NCBI RefSeq assembly: GCF_030549615.1
Contig: NZ_CP130832.1
Span: forward strand, 3,782,001-3,846,000
Source: Stenotrophomonas sp. 610A2
GTDB taxonomy: Bacteria; Pseudomonadota; Gammaproteobacteria; Xanthomonadales; Xanthomonadaceae
Length of the DNA: 64,000 nt
Reading direction: 5' to 3'
The translations under genes and the position numbers were made by a program. The stretch's first letter is position 1, and every line of letters begins with the position of its first letter. Below, piece by piece: positions 9,375-17,257 of this stretch. The notes below the pieces were generated by a model. It did no database searches. It had not been told where the DNA came from and saw nothing but the letters and a program-made list of their open reading frames with translations.

Positions 9375-10402
9375 CAGACCGTTTCCGTCACCTTGTTGAG
9401 GTGCGGCGGCAGGTCCGGGTTGTTGCCACGGTGCAGCGCCAGCGCGTTGATCGCGCGGTAGAAGCTCTGGATTGTCAGCAGCGGTGCGCACAGCGGATGC
9501 GGTGCGGTTGCAGTCGGCAGGTTGCCGCCCTCGCCGGTCAGCCACACCTGCGCGCCGCGCGCAGCAAACTCTTCGGCCACGGCACGGGTGCCGGCACCGG
9601 TTTCGTCGGGCTGGGCAAAGGCAAGTACCGGGAAATCGCGGCCGACCAGCGCCATCGGCCCGTGCTTCACTTCGGCCGAGCTATAGCCTTCGGCGTGCAG
9701 GCCACAGGTTTCCTTGAACTTCAGCGCGGCCTCCTGCGCGGCAGCCAGGCCCGGGCCACGGCCGAGCACGAACAGGTTGTGCGCATCGACCAGGCCTTCG
9801 GTCACCGCCGTCCAGTCGCATGCCCAGGCTTCGGACATCGCGGCCGGCAATGCGTCCAGCGCAGCGATCAGCGCCGGATCGTTCTTCCAGTACGCGCCCA
9901 GCTGCAGGATCGCCGCCAGCGAGGCCAGATAGCTCTTGGTCGCGGCGACACTGCGCTCGACGCCAGCACCGAGCGGAATGACGGTTTCGGCCAGCAGTGC
10001 CAGCGGCGAATCCTCGACATTGACCAGCGCCACCACGCGCGCGCCGGCAGCCTTGGCGGCCTCGGCATTGCGCAGCAGATCCGGGCTCTTGCCCGACTGC
10101 GAGATAACGATGTACAGCGCGCCGCGCAGCTGCAGCGGCGCTTCATAGACCGAGCCCACCGACGGCGAGGCTGAGGCGGTCACCAGGCCGAGCTGGGTCT
10201 CGAACAGATACTTGGCATAGGTTGCCGCGTGATCGGAACTGCCACGGGCGCAGGTGACAACGAACGGTGGCGGGTTCTGGCGCAGGTCTGCGGCCAGGGC
10301 CTGCACCACGTCGCGGTTGCGTGCGAACTGGGCGGCGATGACAGAGGCGCTTTCCGCGGCCTCGTTGAACATCAGGGTTTCGGTTTCACTCGGCAGTGCC
10401 AT
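9374..10402 (-). CDS. nagB-II: SIS-domain glucosamine-6-phosphate deaminase (NagB-II)
   Basis: 342 aa with two sugar-isomerase (SIS) domains. Phosphosugar-binding segments are TCARGSSDHAATYAKY around residue 50, VISQSGKSPDLL around 100, AGVERSVAATKSY and ETCGLHAEGYSSAEVKHGP. The family matches the isomerase half of GlmS without the glutaminase domain. In GlcNAc loci of this type it replaces classical NagB, making fructose-6-phosphate and ammonia from glucosamine-6-phosphate. It lies 6 bp after nagR and overlaps nagA by one base, so it is within the operon. Confidence 0.92.
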   Translation of the reverse strand: MALPSETETLMFNEAAESASVIAAQFARNRDVVQALAADLRQNPPPFVVTCARGSSDHAATYAKYLFETQLGLVTASASPSVGSVYEAPLQLRGALYIVISQSGKSPDLLRNAEAAKAAGARVVALVNVEDSPLALLAETVIPLGAGVERSVAATKSYLASLAAILQLGAYWKNDPALIAALDALPAAMSEAWACDWTAVTEGLVDAHNLFVLGRGPGLAAAQEAALKFKETCGLHAEGYSSAEVKHGPMALVGRDFPVLAFAQPDETGAGTRAVAEEFAARGAQVWLTGEGGNLPTATAPHPLCAPLLTIQSFYRAINALALHRGNNPDLPPHLNKVTETV

Positions 10403-10408
10403 GGATCG

Positions 10409-11518
10409 TTACTCGGAGAGGTCGGGGGGAGATGAAGGAGGTCGCGACGGCTGCTGGCGCAGCGGCGCGGTGGAACCACGTACCACCAGCTGCGGTACGA
10501 AGCCCTGGTTCTGCAGCTGTGCCGGGCTGTCTTCGTAGGCATCGGTGCGCAGCTGGCTGATCAACAGGCGCGCAGCATGGCGGGCGATGTCGCCGGTGGC
10601 CTGCTTGGCGGTGGTCAGTGCCGGCCACGACTGGCGCGAGAACGGACTGTCCTCGAAGCCGGCGATGGACAGGTCGTAAGGCACGTTCAAACCGGCCGAG
10701 TTGGCTGCGGCCAGCACGCCGGCGGCAATTTCGTCGTTGGAGCCGAAGATGGCGGTAGGCGGCTCGCGTAGCGCCAGCAGGCGGCGCGCACCACGGAAGC
10801 CATCATCGAAGGTGTAGTCGCCGGGGATGACCAGGTGCTTGTCCAACGGAATGCCGTAGTCCTTCAGCGCCGCTTCGTAGCCGGCGTAACGCTCGCCACT
10901 GGAACGGTGCGAGGTTCCACCCCACAGGAAGCCGATGCGCTGGTGGCCGAGCTGGATCAGGTGCTCGGTGATTTCATAGGCGGCATCGCGGTCATCAACG
11001 AACACACAGGGGCCATCGCCGGGGTCTTCGGTGGCAGCAATGATCCGCACGGTCTTGATGCCGCGTGCATTCAGTGCAGCCACCAGCTCCGGACGCTCGG
11101 ACATCGGCGCGGTCAGCACCAACCCGGCCAGACGCGAACGCTGCACCCAGTCGGCGAGCTCCTCGGCCAGCATCGGCGAGGTCGAATCGCAGGGATGGAT
11201 CTGCAGGCCGAAACCGGTCTCGCGGCAGGCCGACAACACGCCGTTCTGTACCCCGATGATGTGGTACGGATTGGGGTTGTCATACACCAGCCCGATCACG
11301 AACGTCGTGTTGCTGCGCAGGTTGCGCGCGGATGGATCGGGCTCGTAGTCCAGCTCGGCCACCGCGCGCAATACGCGCGCGCGGGTGGCCTGCATCACCG
11401 AAGGCTCGTTGTTGATCACCCGCGAGACGGTCTTCAATGAGACCTTGGCACGCTCGGCGACATCCTTGATGGTGGGTCTACGCATTACCGGTTCCCGCGT
11501 TGGCTCGATTGCCGCCAT
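10409..11518 (-). CDS. nagR: LacI-family transcriptional regulator of GlcNAc use (NagR)
   Basis: 369 aa from the ATG at 11518; the reading frame is open to 11563 but would then overlap nagP. The N-terminal LacI helix-turn-helix reads RRPTIKDVAERAKVSLKTVS (about residues 12-31), followed by a hinge and a periplasmic-binding-protein-like effector domain (FVIGLVYDNPNPY, GIKTVRI, SIAGFEDSPFSRQSWPALTT). It lies 10 bp after nagP and 6 bp before nagB. By family and context it probably represses the nag genes until a GlcNAc-derived ligand binds. Candidate operators with the TGACA...TGTCA pattern occur upstream of nagP, glk1 and glk2. Confidence 0.9.
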   Translation of the reverse strand: MAAIEPTREPVMRRPTIKDVAERAKVSLKTVSRVINNEPSVMQATRARVLRAVAELDYEPDPSARNLRSNTTFVIGLVYDNPNPYHIIGVQNGVLSACRETGFGLQIHPCDSTSPMLAEELADWVQRSRLAGLVLTAPMSERPELVAALNARGIKTVRIIAATEDPGDGPCVFVDDRDAAYEITEHLIQLGHQRIGFLWGGTSHRSSGERYAGYEAALKDYGIPLDKHLVIPGDYTFDDGFRGARRLLALREPPTAIFGSNDEIAAGVLAAANSAGLNVPYDLSIAGFEDSPFSRQSWPALTTAKQATGDIARHAARLLISQLRTDAYEDSPAQLQNQGFVPQLVVRGSTAPLRQQPSRPPSSPPDLSE

Positions 11519-11528
11519 GATGCTTGAT

Positions 11529-12818
11529 TCAGGCGCCACGTGCCTTGCCCGCGTTATGACCAACGGTGCCGAAGTACAGGATGTACAGGTAGCAGGGGAT
11601 CATCAGCGCGGCGAACACCAGCTGGAAGTGTTCCGGGTACGCGTGCTTGAGCAGGGCGAAGGCCTGCGGGATGATCGCGCCGCCGGCAATACCCATCACC
11701 AGCAGGGCCGAGCCGATCTGGGTGAAACGGCCCAGGCCGCGGATTGCCAGCGGGAAGATCGCCGGCCACATCATGGCGTTGGCGAAGCCCAGCGCGGCAA
11801 CGAAGCCCACCGACACATAGCCGTGGGTGAAGTAGGCGCCCAGGGTGAAGACCACGCCCAGCACCGCCGACACCGCCAGGTACTTCTCCTGCGAGATGAA
11901 GCGTGGGATCACCAACAGGCCGATCACATAACCCACCAGCATCGCAAACAGGGTGTAGGAGGTGAACAGCTTGGTCTGGTCCAGCGGCAGGCCGAAGGCA
12001 TTGCCGTAGGTACCGATGGCATCACCTGCCATCACTTCCACGCCGACGTAGACGAACAGACACATCACGCCCAGCCACAGGTGCGGGAACTGGAAGATGC
12101 TGCGCTTGGCGGCCTTGCCGTCGTTGGCCACGGCATTGGCCTGGTCCGGCTGCACTTCCGGCAGCGGCGAGAACAGCACGCCAACCGCAACCAGCAGCAG
12201 CACACCGGCAATCACCATGTAGGGTGTGTGTATCTTGGCTGCGAAGGTGTTGAGCAGATCGGCCTTGGTGGCAGCGTCTGCGGCCTGTACCTGGCTTTCC
12301 AGGTCACCAATGCCATGCAGCACGAAGGTACCGATCACCACCGGCGCGATGATGCCGGCGATCTTGTTGCAGATCCCCATCAATGCAATGCGCTGCGCGG
12401 CACCTTCGATAGGACCGAGGATGCTGATGTACGGGTTGACCGCGGTCTGCAGCAAGGCCATACCGCCGCCGATGACGAACAGGCCGGCGAGCGCACCACC
12501 GAACCAGCGCTGCGTGGCGAACTCACCGAAGCCCATCGCACCAACCGCCATCACCGCCAGGCTGAGCGCCAAGCCCTTCTTCATGCCGGTGCGGCCGAGG
12601 ATCCACGAAGCCGGCAGCGCCAGGAAGAAGTACGACAGGTAGAACACCATCAGTACCAGGAAGGCTGACACCTCGTTCACGTCGAAGGCCAGCTTGACGA
12701 AGGTGATCAACGGGCCGTTGATCCAGGTACAGAAGCCGATGATGAAGAACAACACGCCGACGATGGCGATGGACGACGCCATGCTGGTACGCGGCGTCGA
12801 GTCGGGAACAGCAGACAT
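11529..12818 (-). CDS. nagP: MFS sugar transporter, GlcNAc permease (NagP, FHS family)
   Basis: 429 aa with 12 predicted transmembrane helices. The N-terminus (SIAIVGVLFFIIGFCTWINGPL) and later GGGMALLQTAVNPYISILGP are typical of the fucose/galactose/glucose:H+ symporter branch that contains NagP. It imports N-acetylglucosamine across the inner membrane. The ATG at 12818 has an AGGAG site eight bases upstream; the TTG two codons further upstream is less likely. It is the first gene of the minus-strand nag operon. A 12/14 match to the putative operator lies 57 bp upstream. Confidence 0.92.
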   Translation of the reverse strand: MSAVPDSTPRTSMASSIAIVGVLFFIIGFCTWINGPLITFVKLAFDVNEVSAFLVLMVFYLSYFFLALPASWILGRTGMKKGLALSLAVMAVGAMGFGEFATQRWFGGALAGLFVIGGGMALLQTAVNPYISILGPIEGAAQRIALMGICNKIAGIIAPVVIGTFVLHGIGDLESQVQAADAATKADLLNTFAAKIHTPYMVIAGVLLLVAVGVLFSPLPEVQPDQANAVANDGKAAKRSIFQFPHLWLGVMCLFVYVGVEVMAGDAIGTYGNAFGLPLDQTKLFTSYTLFAMLVGYVIGLLVIPRFISQEKYLAVSAVLGVVFTLGAYFTHGYVSVGFVAALGFANAMMWPAIFPLAIRGLGRFTQIGSALLVMGIAGGAIIPQAFALLKHAYPEHFQLVFAALMIPCYLYILYFGTVGHNAGKARGA

Positions 12819-12874
12819 GGGCAAAGCTCCTGCGGATGCGGGAGACGGATCGGGCCGTCCGGCGAATTACGTGG

Positions 12875-12888
12875 GAACAACGTTGTCA
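12875..12888. promoter_or_regulatory. Putative NagR operator upstream of nagP
   Basis: gaacaacgttgtca contains a perfect 10-bp palindrome acaacgttgt with central CG, the usual layout of LacI-family operators. It matches the inferred palindrome TGACAACGTTGTCA at 12 of 14 positions. It lies 57 bp upstream of the nagP ATG in the 369-bp divergent gap between nagP and glk1. Confidence 0.6.
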
Positions 12889-13106
12889 CATTTATTGTTT
12901 GCTGCGCACAAGTTTGTCAACAACGCCTCCACGCCGGTCCATTCCCATCGCTCATCAGGAACGCCCCGCGAGCCTGTCGGAATCAGGCTTTCGGCGGAAA
13001 ACCCCGCCAGTTCGGCCACTACACCCTATCGAATGCAACAAATGCAGGCGCCGTAAGGTTTGCGCAGACGCGCTGCGGCGCAACATCGAAAGTTTCAATT
13101 ATTCGT

Positions 13107-13120
13107 TGACATCGTTGTCA
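13107..13120. promoter_or_regulatory. Putative NagR operator overlapping the glk1 promoter
   Basis: tgacatcgttgtca matches TGACAACGTTGTCA with one mismatch. It overlaps a consensus -35 hexamer TTGACA (13106-13111), with a weak -10 (tacaga) 16 bp downstream. Repressor binding here would block RNA polymerase. It is 67 bp before the glk1 GTG. The same 14-mer occurs before glk2. Confidence 0.65.
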
Positions 13121-13187
13121 GAACGATTACAGACTCGCCCCCGAATGGTGCCCCTCCGGGCGCTCCGCCTCGCCATAGGGAACCCGA

Positions 13188-14207
13188 GTGACCGCTGTCG
13201 TCCCCCCACTACAGACCACCCGCCTTGACCCCGCCAGCCGGCCCTTCTTCGCCGCCGACGTGGGCGGCACACACGTCCGCGTTGGTCTGATCCAGGCGGC
13301 AGCGGCAAACGACCCGGCCATCGATGTTCTGTCCTACCGCAAATACCGCTGCGCGGACTATCCGAGCCTCAGCGCGATCCTGTCCGACTTCGCCAGCCAC
13401 AACCCGCCGGTCGAGCACTGCGTGATCGCCACCGCCGGCTACGCGCTGGCGGACGGCACGGTGATCTCCGCCAACCTGCCGTGGCCGCTGTCTTCCACCC
13501 GCATCCGCGATGACCTCGGCTTTGCCGGCGTGCACCTGGTAAACGACTTCGAAGCCGTCGCGCATGCCGCCGGCCATATCAGTGCCAGCCAGGTGTTGCA
13601 GCTGACCGGTCCGGCCGAGGCCGAGCGCGGGCCGACCCTGGTGATCGGCCCGGGCACCGGTCTTGGCGCCGCGGTGTGGATCCCGGTCGGCAACCGCTCG
13701 GTGGTTCTGGCAACCGAAGCCGGCCAGGCCTCGCTGGCAGCCACCACCGAACTGGAAATGGCCGTGCTGCAGCAGATGCTGCAGGACCGTCCACATGTGT
13801 CGATCGAACAGGCGCTGTCCGGCCCCGGCCTGCTCAATCTGTACAACGCGCTGTGCGCGGTGCGCGGCGTCGCGCCGGTACACAGCACCCCCGATGCAGT
13901 GAGTGCCGCCGCCTGCGATGGCAGTGACCCGCTGGCCGTGGAAACCCTGCAGCTGTTCTGCGGAATCCTCGGCTCGACCATCGGCGACATGGCCCTGCTC
14001 TACGGCGTGCAGGGCGGCATCTATCTGGCTGGCGGCATCCTGCCGAAGATCAGCCAATTCCTTTTGAACAGCACCTTCGTCGAACGCTTCCTCAACAAGG
14101 GGCCGATGCGCAAGGCGCTGCAAAGCATTCCCGTGAAGCTGGTAGAGCACGGGCAACTGGGCGTCATCGGCGCCGCCAGTTGGTATCTGGAAAAGTCGGC
14201 CACGTAA
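13188..14207 (+). CDS. glk: Glucokinase-family sugar kinase 1 (probable GlcNAc kinase of the nag regulon)
   Basis: 339 aa from a GTG start. ATP-binding DVGGTHVR is at residues 24-31, catalytic base Asp120 is in LVNDFEAVAHA, and the phosphate-2 motif GPGTGLGAA is at 154-162. This is the Glk (not ROK) family, which phosphorylates glucose or related hexoses with ATP. In Xanthomonas GlcNAc loci, kinases of this family are considered the GlcNAc kinases (NagK-II type). That assignment fits the operator upstream, the nag operon on the other side and the absence of another kinase in the locus. The protein is cytoplasmic and shares high identity with glk2. It is followed after 91 bp by TBDR1. Confidence 0.88.
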   Translation: MTAVVPPLQTTRLDPASRPFFAADVGGTHVRVGLIQAAAANDPAIDVLSYRKYRCADYPSLSAILSDFASHNPPVEHCVIATAGYALADGTVISANLPWPLSSTRIRDDLGFAGVHLVNDFEAVAHAAGHISASQVLQLTGPAEAERGPTLVIGPGTGLGAAVWIPVGNRSVVLATEAGQASLAATTELEMAVLQQMLQDRPHVSIEQALSGPGLLNLYNALCAVRGVAPVHSTPDAVSAAACDGSDPLAVETLQLFCGILGSTIGDMALLYGVQGGIYLAGGILPKISQFLLNSTFVERFLNKGPMRKALQSIPVKLVEHGQLGVIGAASWYLEKSAT

Positions 14208-14298
14208 GCCTTCAGCAGCATAAGCAACAGATCCACCAGCAGGACCCGTAGTAACGCGGCACGCAGTGCCATCAATCTTGATGTTGAGGAGAGACAAC

Positions 14299-16962
14299 AT
14301 GCATCGCAAGACTATGCTTTCGGCAGCCATCATCAGCTGTCTCGCTTTCGGCGCACACGCGCAGGAAGCCGCAAAGACCGCCACCGACCTGGACACCGTG
14401 ACCGTCACGGGCATCCGCGCCAGTCTCGAAAAGTCGCTGGACACCAAGCGCAACAACGACACTGTCTCCGAGTCGATCACCGCCGAAGACATCGGCAAGT
14501 TCCCGAACACCAATGCCGCTGAAGCCATGGCACTGATCCCGGGCGTCACCATCGACCGCCGCTTTGGCCAGGGCGAGCGCGTCAGCATCGACGGCACCGA
14601 TCCAAGCCTCAACCTGAGCTTCATCGATGGCCACCCGGTGGCCCAGGCTATCTGGCTGTACGGCGAATCGCCGAATCGCGGCTTCGACTACACCATGCTT
14701 GCCCCGGAAGTACTGGGACGCCTGGAAATCATCAAGTCCTCCGAGGCCCGTCTGCCGGAAGGCAGCCTCGGTGGCACGGTGATGATGCATTCACGCAAGC
14801 CGCTGGACATGGACGCCAACTCGGTCAGTGGCTCGGTCGGCTATAGCTACAACGACCAGGCCGAGAAGGGCAGCCCGAACATCTCGGTGCTGTACAGCTG
14901 GAAGAACGACGACTCCACCTGGGGCGTCAACGTCGCCGCACAGCGCCACGAAGAAAAGGTCGATCGCCAGGGCATCGAGATCTTCGGCTACAGCACCGTT
15001 GCCGACTTCGCCGCAGTCAATCCGAATGTTGCCGCACAGATCGCCAAGGGTGAGCTGCGTCCAACCGATCGCGTCGCCCAGGAAGTCAACGTTGCTTACT
15101 TCCAGCAGGAGCGCAAGCGCGACAGCGCATTGGTGAACCTGCAGTTCAAGCCCAACGACCAGTTCGAAGGCACTTTGAGCGGCCTGTACATCAAGGAGAA
15201 CTTCGACAGCTACAACCAGTCGATGTACAACTTCATGACGCAGAACAACTCGTCCATGCAGGCCGTCGACTACTTCAACCCGACTGGCCCGGGCGGCTTC
15301 GTCACTGGCGGTCACACCAATGCCAATCCGGGTAGCGGCACCGGCATCATCTACGACAACCAGGTGCGTTTCTCGGAAGTCACGACCAAGGGTGTTGACC
15401 TGGACCTGCAGTATCGCGGTGACGGCTGGAAGCTGGGCGGCAAGATCGGCACCAGCAAGTCCGAGAACCCGAACATCAGCCAGTACCTGATCGAGCCGGT
15501 CTACAGCGGCGCCTACAGCTGGGACTACCGCAAGGGCTTCCAGGCCGACAATCAGGCTGACTACTACGATCCGGCCAACTGGGGCAACATCTTCGGCAAC
15601 AACGGCGTGTTCAGTTCCGAAGCCAAGGACAAGTACGCGCAGCTGGATTTCAGCAAAAACTTCGACAGCATCTTCAACCAGCTTCTGGTCGGCGTGCGCC
15701 GCACCGAACATACCGAGAACTACGGCCTGGGCGTGTACGGCGGTGTTCGTACCGGCACACTGGCTGATGTCGGCACCATCGGCAACACCAACCTGCTCGG
15801 CAGCATGGGCGGCGTGTTCGGCAACACCAGCCACCACCCGCAGGTTGGCCAGGGCAACGTGATCAACTGGATCCATGGCAGCCCGGTGGATTACTCCCGC
15901 TCTGACGCTTCCAGCCTGTTGAACAACACCTGGGAACTGGAACAGAAGACAACCGCCGCCTACACGCAGCTGAACTTCTCCACCGGCGCCCTGCGCGGCA
16001 ATGTTGGCCTTCGCTGGGTCCAGACCAAGACCGACAGCAGCGCTTATGTATATGGCGACAACGTACCGGTACTGCCGGCACCTGCCGACTGGTGGCAGAC
16101 CAGCAAGAGCAAGAAGAGCAACATGCTGCCCTCGCTCAACCTTGTCTATGACAACGGCAGCGACGTGGTGCTGCGCGCATCCGCTGCCAAGGTCATCGCC
16201 TGGGCGCCGTACAACCTGATGTCGAACAACCTGTTCCTCAACGACACCATGATGACCGGCTCGGGCGGCAACCCGGATCTGGATCCGTACAAGGCCTACA
16301 ACTTCAATCTGTCGGCCGAGTGGTATTTCGCACCGCAGTCGATCCTGGCCGGCTCCGTGTTCCTGAAGCAGACCCAGAACTACGTACTGCAGACCCCGGG
16401 CACCGAGCGCCGCTACAACTCGATGCGTGACAGCAACCCGGCAACCTGGGCTACTACCGTTGGTTCGCATGGCTGTCTGGCCGATGGCTTCTGCGACTAC
16501 AGCGTCACCCGTCCGCGCAATGCTGGCGGCGCCAGCGTCCGCGGCTTCAACGTCAACTACCAGCAGGCGTTTGGCGATACCGGCCTGGGCCTGATTGCCA
16601 ACTACACCTACGCGACTGGCGATACAGATGCGGGCAACAACATGCCCTATCTGTCGCGCAGCACCGTCAGCGTCAGCCCGTACTTTGAAAACGAGCAGTT
16701 CAGCGTCCGCGTCAACTACAACTGGCGCAGCAAGTACGAGGGCGTGGGCTATGTCGCTGGCGCACCGGCCGCAACCACCGCTGCGTATGCCGACCTGAGC
16801 GCCAGCCTGGGTTGGAACTTCACCGACAACCTGAGCCTTTCGCTGGATGCGATGAACCTGCTGAACGAGAAGTACAAGCAGTATGTTGCGCAGGAGGAGG
16901 CGCTGGCAGCGGAGTATTACACCGGCCGTCGCTACATGGCCAACCTGCGCTTCAAGTTCTGA
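14299..16962 (+). CDS. TonB-dependent receptor 1 of the GlcNAc locus
   Basis: 887 aa. The signal peptide ends at AHA-Q near residue 22. A TonB box-like DTVTVTGIRASL follows, then the plug (AEDIGKFPNTNAAEAMALIPGV, GSLGGTVMM) to about residue 165 and a 22-stranded barrel that ends in NLRFKF with a terminal Phe. This is the TonB-Xanthomonas/Caulobacter receptor class that takes up carbohydrates. The ATG at 14299 has GAGGAGAG just upstream. It lies between glk1 and a GH20 hexosaminidase, so chitooligosaccharide or GlcNAc-containing ligands are likely. It is more divergent than TBDR2 and TBDR3, which are close to each other. Confidence 0.92.
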   Translation: MHRKTMLSAAIISCLAFGAHAQEAAKTATDLDTVTVTGIRASLEKSLDTKRNNDTVSESITAEDIGKFPNTNAAEAMALIPGVTIDRRFGQGERVSIDGTDPSLNLSFIDGHPVAQAIWLYGESPNRGFDYTMLAPEVLGRLEIIKSSEARLPEGSLGGTVMMHSRKPLDMDANSVSGSVGYSYNDQAEKGSPNISVLYSWKNDDSTWGVNVAAQRHEEKVDRQGIEIFGYSTVADFAAVNPNVAAQIAKGELRPTDRVAQEVNVAYFQQERKRDSALVNLQFKPNDQFEGTLSGLYIKENFDSYNQSMYNFMTQNNSSMQAVDYFNPTGPGGFVTGGHTNANPGSGTGIIYDNQVRFSEVTTKGVDLDLQYRGDGWKLGGKIGTSKSENPNISQYLIEPVYSGAYSWDYRKGFQADNQADYYDPANWGNIFGNNGVFSSEAKDKYAQLDFSKNFDSIFNQLLVGVRRTEHTENYGLGVYGGVRTGTLADVGTIGNTNLLGSMGGVFGNTSHHPQVGQGNVINWIHGSPVDYSRSDASSLLNNTWELEQKTTAAYTQLNFSTGALRGNVGLRWVQTKTDSSAYVYGDNVPVLPAPADWWQTSKSKKSNMLPSLNLVYDNGSDVVLRASAAKVIAWAPYNLMSNNLFLNDTMMTGSGGNPDLDPYKAYNFNLSAEWYFAPQSILAGSVFLKQTQNYVLQTPGTERRYNSMRDSNPATWATTVGSHGCLADGFCDYSVTRPRNAGGASVRGFNVNYQQAFGDTGLGLIANYTYATGDTDAGNNMPYLSRSTVSVSPYFENEQFSVRVNYNWRSKYEGVGYVAGAPAATTAAYADLSASLGWNFTDNLSLSLDAMNLLNEKYKQYVAQEEALAAEYYTGRRYMANLRFKF

Positions 16963-17001
16963 TCGATCCCGGCAAGCACCATCGCCGGTTAGCGTGACCC
17001 G

Positions 17002-17034
17002 CCGGGCCTGGATCATTCCGGGCCCGGTTTTTTT
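17002..17034 (+). terminator. Intrinsic terminator of the glk1-TBDR1 transcript
   Basis: Stem ccgggcc/ggcccgg with a 12-nt loop is followed by seven T residues (17028-17034), 39 bp after the TBDR1 stop. Confidence 0.85.
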
Positions 17035-17044
17035 AGCCTTTGGC

Positions 17045-17201
17045 GTAGTGCCGAGCCATGCTCGGCAATGCCTTTGCCCCATGTAGTGCCGAGCCATGTC
17101 GGCATCGGCTTCGTTCGGCATTGCTTGCGCTGCCGAGCATGGCTCGGCACTACAACAACAGCAGCAACAGCTACACCTTGCCGAGCATGGCTCGGCACTA
17201 C
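17045..17201. repeat. SMAG palindromic repeat cluster (2 direct + 2 inverted)
   Basis: Copies at 17045-17066 (direct), 17083-17103 (direct, one base deleted), 17132-17153 (inverted) and 17180-17201 (inverted). They fill the gap between the TBDR1 terminator and the hexosaminidase ribosome site. The two direct and two inverted copies can pair as one nested structure, so the promoter for the downstream gene must lie within or after them. Confidence 0.85.
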
Positions 17202-17257
17202 ACAAGATTCCTGCGGCACTACACACTGCCGCCCAAGCACAGACAGGAGCTCCGCCC